Positions 34,661 through 43,358 are shown, counted from the stretch's first letter. The stretch is DNA of 64,000 nucleotides from CAWJKP01 sp963843465 (GCA_963843465.1 CAWJKP010000003.1:186001-250000); one strand, 5' to 3'. The notes: generated by a model from the letters alone, not told the origin. A program made the numbers and translations.

Positions 34661-35053
34661 CTACCCAACGCCGCCCTGATAGCGGGCATCGCCGAATCCG
34701 AGGATCGGGTAGAAGATGAACGGCAAGAACAACAACCCCAACCCGAAGCCGATTCCTTTGCCGAATTTCGAGGCGATGTCGAAGGGGAGGACGATCAGGA
34801 TCAGGCTCACGATGGGGATGAAGGCCAGGATCAGCCACCACCACGGCCTCCCGGCGACTTGAATCATCACGTAAATGTTGTAGATGGGGATTATAGCGGC
34901 CCAACCGGGCTGGCCCGCCTTCGCAAACACCTTCCACAGGCCGGCAATGCACAGCACGATAATGGCCAGGTAGACCAGCATAACGATGGTCATCGCAGCC
35001 CCGCCGCCTTCGGATTCCTGCTGCGCGAGAAGGAGGGGAAGAAGTCCGCTCAT
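34661..35053 (-). CDS. DUF5684-type small membrane protein
   Basis: A 130-residue protein with three or four membrane segments: IVMLVYLAIIVLCIAGLWKV, PGWAAIIPIYNIYVMIQVAG, WWWLILAFIPIVSLILIVLP, FGLGLLFLPFIFYPILGFG. The GQPGWAAIIPIYNIYVM segment is diagnostic for DUF5684, a family of unknown function often near signal peptidases or secreted proteins. AGGAG 7 bases before the ATG. It converges with the preceding gene 43 bases away. Confidence 0.85.
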   Translation of the reverse strand: MSGLLPLLLAQQESEGGGAAMTIVMLVYLAIIVLCIAGLWKVFAKAGQPGWAAIIPIYNIYVMIQVAGRPWWWLILAFIPIVSLILIVLPFDIASKFGKGIGFGLGLLFLPFIFYPILGFGDARYQGGVG

Positions 35054-35313
35054 GAGACGACTCCTGATCAGAGTGTGGGTGGAAACCGGTCCTTGACGTT
35101 CGGCGCAAGATACACCAAGCGAGGCCCCACGTCAAGCGCAGGGGACAATATTGCACGCTGCGGGGGGGTTCCCCGACTGAACTTTGCCCCCGGGTTGACC
35201 GCACAGGTCAAACGAGTTCCCCCTTGCGGAGCCGGGGGAAGTCGGGCGTGAGGTTGGCCAGGGAGTTCTCGCGGCACTGGCGGAGGACCTCGCGGTCCTC
35301 GGAGGTCTGCGGC

Positions 35314-35463
35314 TTACGGGAGTGCAAAGAGAGGAACGACGAACGGAAATTGGCGTCGGAGCACGTTTACCAATCGTTCGTCGGCGGTGACAAGCTCGCA
35401 TCGCTGGCGTTCGGCGAGAGCCACGTAAAGGCAGTCGTAGATTCCGATGCGAATCTTGGACGA
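35314..35463 (-). pseudogene. C-terminal remnant of a VapC-like PIN toxin
   Basis: The frame reads SSKIRIGIYDCLYVALAERQ, ELVTADERLVNVLRRQFPFV, ending ALP and TAA: the last 50 residues of a PIN-domain ribonuclease, with the conserved Asp of IYDCLYVALAE and of TADERL. The first 70-80 residues with the N-terminal catalytic Asp are missing, and a TGA precedes the remnant directly, so no toxin is made. It follows the antitoxin-like gene by 3 bases, as vapC follows vapB. Confidence 0.7.
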
Positions 35464-35466
35464 TCA

Positions 35467-35697
35467 TCACTCGGGAAGCGGGCCCCGAAGCTCGCGGATG
35501 GCAGGCACGCCGATGTCCACGAGGCCATGCTCTCGGAAAATCCGCTGCCTGATCTCTTCGGTGCGCTCTTGGACGCGGCGCAAGACCTCCGGATCCAACG
35601 GGCGGCCAGTCATGACATGATCGATCACGGCTTGATTGTCGGCTGCCACGTCCGGGGGGATCATGTCCCCTGAGCTTGTACCAAGAAGGCTCGACAT
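35467..35697 (-). CDS. VapB-like antitoxin, orphaned by toxin deletion
   Basis: A 76-residue acidic protein; its C-terminal part, TGRPLDPEVLRRVQERTEEI, RQRIFREHGLVDIG, resembles antitoxins paired with PIN toxins in planctomycetes and cyanobacteria. The DNA-binding N-terminus is short or absent. Start at 35697 (MSSLLG), or more probably ATG 35664 (MIPPDVAADN), which has AGGGG just upstream. Its stop is followed by the toxin remnant, so the pair is not functional. No palindromic operator is evident. Confidence 0.6.
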   Translation of the reverse strand: MSSLLGTSSGDMIPPDVAADNQAVIDHVMTGRPLDPEVLRRVQERTEEIRQRIFREHGLVDIGVPAIRELRGPLPE

Positions 35698-35825
35698 ACC
35701 ACTATTGTCCTATTGTCCTGACCCTTGTCAACGGCGCTTCTCACGTTATCTCGCGGTCCCTTGACAAACAGCGCCCTTCATGCTGGAATGGCCCGGTTTC
35801 GTCATCCCAAGTTGAAAGCTGTCCC

Positions 35826-36815
35826 ATGCAAGTGATGGTCGCGGGCGGGGCGGGCTACATCGGCTCGCACGCCGTCAAACAACTGATCGAGGCCGGGCAT
35901 CAGGCGGTCGTGGTCGATAACCTCTTCCGCGGCCACCGCCAGGCGGTCCACCCAAAGGCCGAGTTCTATCCCCTCCACCTCTCCGATACCCGGGCCCTGG
36001 CCGACCTGCTCCACAAACACTCGGTGGATTGCGTGATGCACTTCGCCGCCTTGGCCTACGTGGGCGAATCGGTGGCCGATCCGCTGGCCTACTACGACAA
36101 CAACACGGCCGGCACGATCAGTCTCTTGGAGGCGATGAACGAGGCCGGCGTGAAGCGGCTGGTCTTCAGCTCGACCGCGGCCACCTACGGCGAGCCCACC
36201 GCCACGCCGATCGTGGAGACCATGCGGCAGGAGCCGATCAACCCCTATGGCTGGTCGAAGTGGTGCGTGGAGCGGATCCTGCGCGACTATGGGTCGTCCG
36301 ACCCGCAGTTTGGCTACGTGGCCTTGCGGTATTTCAACGTGGCCGGCGCCGCGGCCGACGGCTCGCTGGGCGAAGACCACGAGCCGGAGACGCACCTGAT
36401 CCCGGTGGTCCTGCAAACCGCCTTGGGCCGCCGCGAGAAAGTGACCGTTTTCGGCAGCGACTACCCCACGCCCGACGGCACCTGCATCCGCGACTACATC
36501 CACGTGGAGGACCTTTGCGCCGCGCACATCACGGCGATCGAGGCCCTGCGGCCCGGCGACGCGCGGTTCTACAACCTGGGGATCGGACGCGGCTACTCGG
36601 TCAACGAGGTGTTGGACGCCGCGCGGCGCGTGACCGGCCGGGAGATCCCCGTGGACTACGGCCCTCGCCGTCCCGGCGATCCGGCCGTGCTCTACGCCAA
36701 CGCCGACAAGATTCGCGGCGAGCTGGGCTGGTCCGCCCATTACACCCAGATCGACCCCATCGTGGCCACCGCCTGGAATTGGCACCAGCGGCACCCCGAG
36801 GGCTACGGGCCGTGA
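35826..36815 (+). CDS. galE: UDP-glucose 4-epimerase
   Basis: A 329-residue extended short-chain dehydrogenase that interconverts UDP-glucose and UDP-galactose with bound NAD. The Rossmann motif GGAGYIGS (7-14), the substrate region VFSSTAATYGEP, and the catalytic YxxxK in NPYGWSKWCVE (Tyr141, Lys145) are intact; GTCIRDYIHVEDL and NLGIGRGYSVNEVLD are typical GalE motifs. Start ATG 35826; ATG 35835 (MVAGGAGYIGS) is possible. It is a single gene, 7 kb from galT, and both serve galactose metabolism. Confidence 0.95.
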   Translation: MQVMVAGGAGYIGSHAVKQLIEAGHQAVVVDNLFRGHRQAVHPKAEFYPLHLSDTRALADLLHKHSVDCVMHFAALAYVGESVADPLAYYDNNTAGTISLLEAMNEAGVKRLVFSSTAATYGEPTATPIVETMRQEPINPYGWSKWCVERILRDYGSSDPQFGYVALRYFNVAGAAADGSLGEDHEPETHLIPVVLQTALGRREKVTVFGSDYPTPDGTCIRDYIHVEDLCAAHITAIEALRPGDARFYNLGIGRGYSVNEVLDAARRVTGREIPVDYGPRRPGDPAVLYANADKIRGELGWSAHYTQIDPIVATAWNWHQRHPEGYGP

Positions 36816-36860
36816 CCGCGGCTGAATCATCGAGGGCAAGAGAGGACTGGTACCAAGCAA

Positions 36861-37077
36861 GAAAAGAGAATCACGAAACCCCGAAAGAAGAAAAGAAGCT
36901 AGGGAGAAAGGAAGATGGGGGAATGGGGCCACTCATGATTTTCGACTCTACTTCGCTCATCGTAAAACGTGTCGTTGTATCGAGATTCTTCTCCCGCGTC
37001 TCTCCCTCTCATCTCTTCTTGTTTGTCTTCTTCTTTCGAGTTTTCGTTTTTTCGGGTTTTCGTGATTGCCTTTTCTG
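36861..37077. repeat. Purine-rich inverted repeat around AATCACGAAA
   Basis: The left arm (from 36861, GAAAAGAGAATCACGAAACC, followed by CCGAAAGAAGAAAAGAAG) is inverted at the right (to 37077, TTTTCGGGTTTTCGTGATTG, then CCTTTTC). Between them are pyrimidine-rich stretches (CTCTCATCTCTTCTTG). This strand-biased AATCACGAAAACCCGAAA-type repeat contains no gene and fills the space between galE and the kinase. Confidence 0.7.
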
Positions 37078-37119
37078 AAGGTATGAGCGGGCGGGTCTGC
37101 CGATCCCTTGGGCCTAGCC

Positions 37120-38031
37120 TTACAGCGTTCGCTCGGAGAAGGTGCTGATCTCCAAGGCCCAAAGACGCTCGATCAATTCCCGCGGGGTTTGCGGACGCCG
37201 CAGGGGCTCTTTGCAGAGCATCTCACGGACCAGACGGACGACGCCTGCAGGAAGGTGCGGGACGAGGCGACGTAGCTCGGGGGCGCGGTCTTGCCGATGT
37301 TGGGCGGCCAACTCGGCCAACGTCTGCCCGGTGAAGGGAAGGCGGCCGGCGAGCATCTCGAAGAGCACCACGCCCAGGCTGTAGATGTCGCTGCGGATGT
37401 CGCATCGCAGGGCCGAAACGATGGTCTCCGGGGCCAGGTAGCCGACCGTGCCGAGCACGCACCGGTCGACCACCGAACCGGTCTCTTGTCGATGCCGGGC
37501 AAAGCCGAGGTCCAGCAGGGTCACGTGCCCTTCCAGGGAAAGGTGGATGTTGGCCGGCTTGACGTCGCCGTGCATCCACCCGGCCGATTCGAGGGCCTCC
37601 AGGGCCTCCCCCACCTGCCGGGCGATCCAGAGAACCTCCGGAAGATCGAAGCTGCCGGATGCCGCCAGCCGGTCGGCCAAGGTTCGCCCTGCCAACCAGG
37701 GCATGACCAGGTAGTAGGGCGGCCGGGTCGTGCTGGCCGCCAGGATCGGGACCAGGTGCGGGTGGGAGACTTGCCCGCCCACCAGCGCCTCGCGGCGAAA
37801 CAGGGCGACCGCCTCGGGGTTGTCTTGCCACTCGGGGCGAAGCCGCTTCACGGCGTAGGCGGGTTGACCGGCGGGGGCGCCGACGGGCCGCGCCTGATAA
37901 ATCTCGGCCAGGCTGCCCGCCCCTGCCCAGCGAACCAGCTCCCACGACCCCGTCCGCTCGGGCAGTTTCTCCGGCCGCGCTGGGCGCGTAGTGCGGGCCT
38001 CGGCACTGGTTTTCAGGTCGATCGGGGTCAT
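37120..38031 (-). CDS. Serine/threonine protein kinase (PknB-like, cytosolic)
   Basis: A 303-residue Hanks-type kinase consisting almost only of the kinase domain. Lys62 in YAVKRLRPEW, catalytic loop HGDVKPANIHL (Asp156, Asn161), metal-binding DLGFA (Asp174) and GYLAPE are present. The glycine-rich loop is degenerate (WAGAGSLAEIYQA) and HRD is HGD, so activity may be modest or differently regulated. No transmembrane or PASTA domain, so soluble. Start ATG 38031 (MTPIDLK); the longer frame to 38178 is a non-coding extension. Substrate unknown; planctomycetes have many such kinases. Confidence 0.88.
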   Translation of the reverse strand: MTPIDLKTSAEARTTRPARPEKLPERTGSWELVRWAGAGSLAEIYQARPVGAPAGQPAYAVKRLRPEWQDNPEAVALFRREALVGGQVSHPHLVPILAASTTRPPYYLVMPWLAGRTLADRLAASGSFDLPEVLWIARQVGEALEALESAGWMHGDVKPANIHLSLEGHVTLLDLGFARHRQETGSVVDRCVLGTVGYLAPETIVSALRCDIRSDIYSLGVVLFEMLAGRLPFTGQTLAELAAQHRQDRAPELRRLVPHLPAGVVRLVREMLCKEPLRRPQTPRELIERLWALEISTFSERTL

Positions 38032-38303
38032 GCTTCGGTGCGCGGGAATAGAGCGTGCGCGAACAGGGTCTTTTGTTGGGATCGGTCGTCGGGGCCGGCA
38101 AGTTGAGCTAGCGCAGCGAGCAGGAAATAGGTTGCCCAAAGCGTTTAACAGGTAGTCTTTTTCCTGCCGCCAGCCCAAGAATCGGGCGCAACTGCCGGCT
38201 GTGCAGGTGCCCGAGGCGAAGCGCCGGGCTCTTGCGAGTCGGCCTGTGCCGGTCTAAAATGCGAGATTCTGCCGGTTTCACGTTCACTTGCGAGGATTTG
38301 CTC

Positions 38304-38708
38304 ATGCCCAAGTTGCTACTCTCCTTTGGTGTCGCCGTTGCCTGCCTGGCACTCCTGGCCGGTTGCACCCCTCCCCCCGCCGACCAGCCCGCCAGCACCC
38401 AAGGGGGACTCCCCGCCGTCTCCCCGGCTACGACCACCACGGCGCACCAGCCGAAGCCTGCTAAGAAGTTAGAAAAGAAGGTCAAGAAAGAGACCGACAA
38501 GGCCGCAGCAGCAGCGGCCGAGAAGAAGGCCGAGGAGAAGCCGGCCGAGGCTCCCAAGACGGAGGAGAAGAAGCCCGAAGAGAAGCCGGCTGAGGCTCCC
38601 AAGGTCGAGCAGAAGAAGGCCGAAGAGAAGGCGGCTGAGGCTCCCAAGACGGAGGAGAAGAAGGCCGATACGCCTAAGGCTGACGAAAAGAAAAGCGACG
38701 AAAAGTAG
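38304..38708 (+). CDS. Lipoprotein with Lys/Glu/Ala/Pro repeat tail
   Basis: A 134-residue protein. LLSFGVAVACLALLAGC is a clear lipoprotein signal (lipobox LAGC). From residue 55 the sequence is a degenerate repeat of EEKPAEAPKTEEKK units (five or so), highly charged and presumably disordered or helical, suited to spanning or spacing in the cell envelope. GAGG precedes the ATG. Function unknown; the tail resembles other Lys/Glu-rich planctomycete lipoproteins. Confidence 0.75.
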   Translation: MPKLLLSFGVAVACLALLAGCTPPPADQPASTQGGLPAVSPATTTTAHQPKPAKKLEKKVKKETDKAAAAAAEKKAEEKPAEAPKTEEKKPEEKPAEAPKVEQKKAEEKAAEAPKTEEKKADTPKADEKKSDEK

Positions 38709-38842
38709 AGCGGCCGGAAGCGTGGGCCGCCCGAAGCGCGGGAGGAGAAAAAATATCCGTCGCGGGGGTCTTACCGCGACGGTTGAATCGAGCCGGCGAT
38801 CGGTTTGGGGCTCCGCGGGGTCGCCGCGGAGGGTCGCTCGTC

Positions 38843-39415
38843 CTAGACGAGCTCTTTCTTGGCACCGATGAGGGTCCGCAGCCGTTCGGCGAGCAAGGCC
38901 GCGTCGAATGGCTTCTTGAACGTCTCGTTGATGCTCGAGCGATCAAAGCTCGTCGAGCTGCCGTCGTCGGGCAGCAAGGCGATCAAGATCACTTCGGCGA
39001 ACTCGGCGTTGCGACGCAGATTCTGACAAATCTGCAACGCCTCGGTCCGACCGATGGAGAAGTCGACGATGATGCAATCCGGGTGGAAGCTCTCCGCCTG
39101 GATGCCGGCGTCGAAGCCGCTGGCGGCCACGGCCACCTTGAACGACCGCTCCAACGGTAGTTCCCGCTTCAGATTCTCGATGAGCACCTGGTCTTGTGCC
39201 ACGATCAGCACCTTGGCCATGGCCTCATCTTCCAAGTCGCCCAAGGGCATGCCGTGTTCCTTGAGGAACTTGATCAAGTACTCTCGCGGAATACGGCGGT
39301 CTTGAGATCCGGGGATGCGGTACCCCCGAAGGCGTCCCGAGTCGAACCATTTGCTGACGGTGCGCGGGGCCACCTTACAGATCTTGGCGACCTGACCAGT
39401 TGTGAAGACCTTCAT
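38843..39415 (-). CDS. Response regulator with N-terminal excisionase-type HTH
   Basis: A 190-residue two-domain protein. Residues 1-52 form an HTH_17/MerR-like DNA-binding domain (FTTGQVAKICKVAPRTVSKW, RRIPREYLIKFLKEHG); residues 66-188 form a receiver domain with the phospho-acceptor Asp118 in CIIVDFSIG and the conserved Lys of FKKPFD. The order (DNA-binding first, receiver second) is the reverse of most response regulators; the family is known in planctomycetes and delta-proteobacteria. The phospho-Asp pocket lacks a clear acidic pair (AQDQ), so it may be atypical. GGAGAG 6 bases before the ATG. No partner kinase adjacent. Confidence 0.87.
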   Translation of the reverse strand: MKVFTTGQVAKICKVAPRTVSKWFDSGRLRGYRIPGSQDRRIPREYLIKFLKEHGMPLGDLEDEAMAKVLIVAQDQVLIENLKRELPLERSFKVAVAASGFDAGIQAESFHPDCIIVDFSIGRTEALQICQNLRRNAEFAEVILIALLPDDGSSTSFDRSSINETFKKPFDAALLAERLRTLIGAKKELV

Positions 39416-40133
39416 TGCAGGCTCTCCAATATCTCACTCGCTAAGTTTCCACTTCCGCTTCGGCCGGCTCACCCAATCCGGTCGAAACTCGCCATGGTCC
39501 CAAGCTCGCGGAACTCTGGCCTCGCTTCGCTCCATCACACCGGCTGCTCCAGCCGGTTGGCCGTCCACGAACTGCTGGGTCGGGACCGTCTCCAAATTGC
39601 TTCGCGTTGGCAGTGGCTCAGCTCCCTCTGACCCGCGCCGTTATGTCTATCCATCGGCAACCGGGGCAGCCGGAAGTGAGTGAAAATCCGTAAAATAGAT
39701 AAGCTGCGATTCAACCACCCTACGGTTCTCACCTTCCCCCTGCGACTGCTGCGGAATCCTCCACGGATACGGAGAAACCTCCCAGACGGCCCTCCCGGTC
39801 TCCCGGTTGCGGCCGACAAAGGCCTGCTAGCCTTCAGAACTGGTTCCCCCCTTGGGCTCATTCTGACGCCTCCCAGCTCACACGGCGGTCGGCGGACAGG
39901 ATAAGCCATCCGATGATTAGTTTCGTGTCGGATCGGGGTTGGACTTTAGAAACTTTGTCGTGTTATAGCAATCCGGGCGATAATGCGGTCTTTAGCTGAT
40001 CTGCCGCCGCTGCCGTCCGGGACGGATTTCTGTAGCCAGCGCCCTCTGCGGCGGTCCGAGGGATAGCGGGACGGAGCCTTTCCCCCTTCCAGAACGCCTC
40101 ACAGGGCGTTTCCTGCCGCGGTGCGTAATCGCT
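39416..40133. other. About 720 bases without a supportable gene
   Basis: Contains short GC-rich hairpins (for example around GAACGCCTCACAGGGCGTTTCC, 40093-40110) and a lower-GC stretch near 39680-39720. A 124-codon minus-strand frame (39535-39909) is open but its residues look random (Arg/Ser/Pro-rich) and it has no ribosome-binding site. Probably the promoter region of the regulator plus spacer. Confidence 0.5.
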
Positions 40134-41036
40134 TCAGGGCCGTTTGCCTGACTTTGCCTCGAGCGGGTGCGATTCCAAGAACTTTTCCACCCGTGGAACG
40201 ACCTCCTCGCAGGCATCTTCCAGCACGTAGTGGCCCGCGTTGGCCAGGCGGTGAACCTCGGCTTGGGGGAAGAACTCCACGAACCGCGCCAGGAAATCAG
40301 GCGTGAAACACCAATCTCGCATCCCCCAAATCAAACAGACTGGCCGCGAGCGGAACCTGGCCAGGCCCGCTTCGATTCGGGCCAACGTCGCATAGCTCGG
40401 ATGGCTCGCCCGCAGCGGGATGTCCAACACGAACTGCTGGATCGCCAAACGATGCTGCCAGCAGTCGTAAGGCGCCAACAGCCCGGCACGGACCGCCGGC
40501 GTGATACGCTCGTGGCGGCGAACGGCCATGCGGATCGCCGCACGGGCGAAGAGATTCAATCCTTGCACCCCCAGGCGACCCAGCAGCGGCGTGCGGCAGA
40601 CGCGGATTCGCCAGGGACATCGCCTGGAGCGAAACGCGGCCGTGTTCAAGAGTACGAATCGGGCAAACCGTTCCGGCTGGGCTAAGGCTGCGCCCAGGCC
40701 GATCGCCCCACCCCAGTCGTGAGCCACCAGCGTCACCGCCTCCAGCCCCAGCCGCCCGACGAGCTGGCCGAGATCCTCGATCCGCCGTGCCAAGCGGAAC
40801 TCGTACTGGTCCGCCGCCGGCTTTTCGGACAGCCCGCAACCGATATGATCCGGCACGATCAGCCGGTATTTCCCCCGCAGGGCCGTGACCATCTGGCGCC
40901 AATAGAACGACCAGGTGGGGTTGCCGTGGACCAACAACAGCACCGGCCCCTGCCCCTCGTCGAGGTAATGGTAGCGGTGGCCGCCCACGAGCATTTCGTG
41001 GGACTCGAACGGGTAGAGAGATCGCCAGTCGTGCAT
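40134..41036 (-). CDS. Alpha/beta hydrolase, haloalkane dehalogenase-like
   Basis: A 300-residue alpha/beta hydrolase. VHGNPTWSFYWRQ holds the oxyanion HGNPTWS motif of haloalkane dehalogenases, and VAHDWGGAIG provides an Asp nucleophile with adjacent Trp; NAGHYVLED contains the catalytic His, and RPVCLIWGMRDWCFTP the third acid. These features favour haloalkane dehalogenase or a close C-C hydrolase over esterases (Ser nucleophile). Start ATG 41036 (MHDWRSLYPFES); the frame is open to 41396 but the upstream residues duplicate the CCAGTCGTGCATGGA repeat (41025, 41086). Substrate unknown. Confidence 0.85.
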   Translation of the reverse strand: MHDWRSLYPFESHEMLVGGHRYHYLDEGQGPVLLLVHGNPTWSFYWRQMVTALRGKYRLIVPDHIGCGLSEKPAADQYEFRLARRIEDLGQLVGRLGLEAVTLVAHDWGGAIGLGAALAQPERFARFVLLNTAAFRSRRCPWRIRVCRTPLLGRLGVQGLNLFARAAIRMAVRRHERITPAVRAGLLAPYDCWQHRLAIQQFVLDIPLRASHPSYATLARIEAGLARFRSRPVCLIWGMRDWCFTPDFLARFVEFFPQAEVHRLANAGHYVLEDACEEVVPRVEKFLESHPLEAKSGKRP

Positions 41037-41228
41037 GGACGGTAGGTCCCGCCTGCCGGGCGGGACTTGGGAGAGTTTGAGATCCCCAGTCGTGCATGGA
41101 AGATAGTATACCTCCGGGGGGATGAAGCCGGTAGGTGCCCCCCTTGCTGCAAAGCGGCCGACGAGCGGATAATAGAAAGTGTACGAGAAGTCCCCTTCCG
41201 CATTGGAGATTATTTTGGGACGCCGCCC

Positions 41229-41921
41229 ATGACGACCTCCGTTATCCTTTACGACGAGGTTGAGATTCCTTTTGTCGGCTCCCTGGCGGATTTCCGCACC
41301 TGGGCGCTCTCCGACCAGTTTCCCCAGCGCGGCCGGATCGACTACGTCGACGGCCGGATCGAGGTCGATATGTCGCCCGAGGATCTTTTCACGCACAATA
41401 CCCTGAAAATGGAGATCGGACGCGCCCTGGCGACGATCGCCAAGGCGTCCGGCCTGGGTTACGTCTTCGGCGACCGAGCGCGAGTATCATCGCCTGCGGC
41501 GGGTTTGTCGGTTGAGCCGGATGTGGTGTTCCTCTCCTACGAATCGATCCAGCAGCAGCGCGTGCGGCTGGTCCCCAATGCCTCGCAAGAGGCCGGCCGC
41601 TACATGGAGATCGAGGGCCCGCCGGACCTCGTGGTCGAGATCGTGAGCGACAGCTCGACGACGAAGGACACGCGGCGGCTCCCGCCAGCGTATCATCGGG
41701 CCGGCGTCCGCGAACTCTGGCTGATCGACGCGCGGCGCGAGCAGCTCCTCTTCCAGATCCATCACCACGGCCCTGCGGCTTTCGATCCGGCCCCCGCCGA
41801 TGCCGAGGGTTTCCAGACCTCGCTGGTGTTTGGCAGGGAATTCCGCCTACTGCGTCACCGCGATCAACAGGGCCAGTGGATGTACGATCTGGATGTCTCC
41901 TCTCCCTCTGGGACAGGGTAA
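41229..41921 (+). CDS. Uma2-family endonuclease-like protein (DUF820)
   Basis: A 230-residue PD-(D/E)xK-fold protein. RIDYVDGRIEVDMSPEDLFT, the core SVEPDVVFLS and PPDLVVEIVSDSSTTKDTRR give the expected E...D...ExK-like acidic residues, followed by YHRAGVRELWLIDARR. Uma2 proteins are extremely common in cyanobacteria and planctomycetes and are presumed nucleases; their targets are unknown. The last residues (SSPSGTG) come from a CTCTCCCTCTGGGACAGGGT stretch, a degenerate member of the CCCTCTCCC palindrome family, so the C-terminus is repeat-derived. Confidence 0.85.
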   Translation: MTTSVILYDEVEIPFVGSLADFRTWALSDQFPQRGRIDYVDGRIEVDMSPEDLFTHNTLKMEIGRALATIAKASGLGYVFGDRARVSSPAAGLSVEPDVVFLSYESIQQQRVRLVPNASQEAGRYMEIEGPPDLVVEIVSDSSTTKDTRRLPPAYHRAGVRELWLIDARREQLLFQIHHHGPAAFDPAPADAEGFQTSLVFGREFRLLRHRDQQGQWMYDLDVSSPSGTG

Positions 41922-42008
41922 ACGCCGGCTTTGCCGCCTGGGCTAACGGGTACAGCGCCGTAAGCCCCGGCGGCCTAGATTTCGCCTGGAAATAACTTGG
42001 CAATTCTT

Positions 42009-42065
42009 TTGTGGTGCAGGCGTCCCGCCTGCCCGGAAAAGGCAGGTGAGACGCCTGCACCACAA
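42009..42065. repeat. TTGTGGTGCAGGCG palindromic repeat
   Basis: Arms 42009-42033 (TTGTGGTGCAGGCGTCCCGC, CTGCC) and 42041-42065, nearly perfect, 7-base loop. It sits between the Uma2 gene and the ThiF gene. Family copies at 43235 and inside a gene at 31723. Confidence 0.9.
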
Positions 42066-42073
42066 GAACCGCA

Positions 42074-43111
42074 TCAGTGCCCGATGTACTTCGCGTACAC
42101 GCTCCGCGCGACGGCGGGGTCGCTGGTGCCGCCGATGATCGCCCGTCCGTCGGCGAAGACCGTCAACTCATACCCGTCGACCGCAAGCCGCAGCAGGAAC
42201 GGGTTGCGGGTCAGCGGGCCGATGCCTTGAAGCTTGGCGGCCAGAGCGTCCAGGGAAACCGCGCCCGCCGGCGGGCTGAGCTGCACGGCGTTGCGGCCGC
42301 AGAGCACCGCCGAGCGGCTGCCCTGCTTGCCCGACAGCCAGGCAAACTCGCGGTGCTTGCAGCACGGGCAGTCGACCTGCTCCCGCAGAGAGCCGAGATT
42401 TATCTGCCGCGACTGGTTCCGCCAGAGGTCGATTACGGTGAGGCTGCGGCTCACGGACGAGCGGTGGCCGCTGAGGATCTTCAGGGCTTCCATGGCCTCG
42501 ATCGAGGCGATCAGGCCCACGATCGGCCCGAGGATCCCGGCCGTATCGCAGGTGGGCAGCGTGCCCGGCGGCGGGCAGTCGCGCAGCAGGCATCGCAGGC
42601 AGGCCGTCTCGCCGGGCAGGATGGTCATCGTCTGCCCCTCGGCGCCCAGGCAGCCGCCGTAGACCCAGGGGATGCCGTGCTTGACCGCAACGTCGTTGAT
42701 GAGGAAGCGGAGCTCGAAATTATCGCTCCCATCGACGATCACCTGCACGCCCCGGCAGAGGTCTTCCAGGTTGCCATGGTCCACGTCGGCCACCACCGCC
42801 TCGACGCGGACCTCGGAGTTGATGCGGCGCAGCTTCTCCGCCGCCGCGACCGCCTTGGGAAGCTGTCGGGCGACGTCGTCCTCGTCGAACAGCACCTGCC
42901 GCTGGAGGTTGCTGGTCTGGAGGAAATCGCGGTCGACGATCCGCACCCGTCCCACGCCCGCGCGGACCAGCGTGTTGGCCGCCATGCTCCCCAGCGCGCC
43001 GCATCCGCAGACCAGCGCGGCGGAGGCCGCCAGAGCGCGCTGGCCCTCTTCGCCCCAGCGGGCGTAACGGATCTGGCGGACGTATCGCTCCCACGACGGC
43101 TCCACGGACAT
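42074..43111 (-). CDS. HesA/MoeB/ThiF-family sulfur-carrier adenylyltransferase
   Basis: A 345-residue E1-like enzyme that adenylates the C-terminal Gly of a ubiquitin-like sulfur carrier (MoaD or ThiS). The ATP-binding GCGALGSMAANTLVRAG, VDRDFLQTSNLQRQVLF (with the Arg and Asp of the active site), and the zinc knuckles CLRC and CPCC are present; TCDTAGILGP holds the candidate catalytic Cys. The C-terminal extension (GRNAVQLSPPAGAVSLDALA, to the end) is a small domain seen in planctomycete ThiF/MoeB proteins. Start ATG 43111. No carrier gene nearby, so thiamine or molybdopterin use cannot be decided. Confidence 0.9.
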   Translation of the reverse strand: MSVEPSWERYVRQIRYARWGEEGQRALAASAALVCGCGALGSMAANTLVRAGVGRVRIVDRDFLQTSNLQRQVLFDEDDVARQLPKAVAAAEKLRRINSEVRVEAVVADVDHGNLEDLCRGVQVIVDGSDNFELRFLINDVAVKHGIPWVYGGCLGAEGQTMTILPGETACLRCLLRDCPPPGTLPTCDTAGILGPIVGLIASIEAMEALKILSGHRSSVSRSLTVIDLWRNQSRQINLGSLREQVDCPCCKHREFAWLSGKQGSRSAVLCGRNAVQLSPPAGAVSLDALAAKLQGIGPLTRNPFLLRLAVDGYELTVFADGRAIIGGTSDPAVARSVYAKYIGH

Positions 43112-43117
43112 CGCCTT

Positions 43118-43153
43118 TCCCCCTCTCCCTCCGGGAGAGGGTAGGGGTCAGGG
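43118..43153. repeat. CCCTCTCCC palindrome upstream of the ThiF gene
   Basis: CCCCTCTCCCTCCGGGAGAGGG followed by TAGGGGTCAGGGG; it lies just upstream of the ThiF start. A further copy, 43359-43394, lies before the HMA gene. Confidence 0.9.
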
Positions 43154-43234
43154 GCAGTCGCCGACGATCCCACCACCCCCATGAATCCCGCTTGCGACAA
43201 CTAACGGACCGCGCCACAATAAGTTGATGAAGTT

Positions 43235-43291
43235 TTGTGGTGCAGGCGTCTCGCCTGCATTTTCCGCGCAGGCGGGACGCCTGCACCACAA
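43235..43291. repeat. TTGTGGTGCAGGCG palindromic repeat
   Basis: Arms 43235-43258 and 43268-43291, 24 bases each with a single mismatch, 9-base loop. Confidence 0.9.
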
Positions 43292-43358
43292 AGAAAGTTC
43301 GTCAAGTTATTTTGACGCGACGACTAAGCCCCGGGAGCCGCCGAATCGCTGGCAGTTT

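Noticed and set aside
35208..35313. A C-terminal-like minus-strand fragment (EDREVLRQCRENSLANL ...) downstream of the VapC remnant
   Set aside because: Reads like protein but has no start codon after the preceding stop; a gene remnant is possible but cannot be supported.
36861..37077. A coding region in the purine-rich repeat between galE and the kinase
   Set aside because: Frames here are Lys/Glu/Phe-biased by the repeat itself, and both arms match by inversion.
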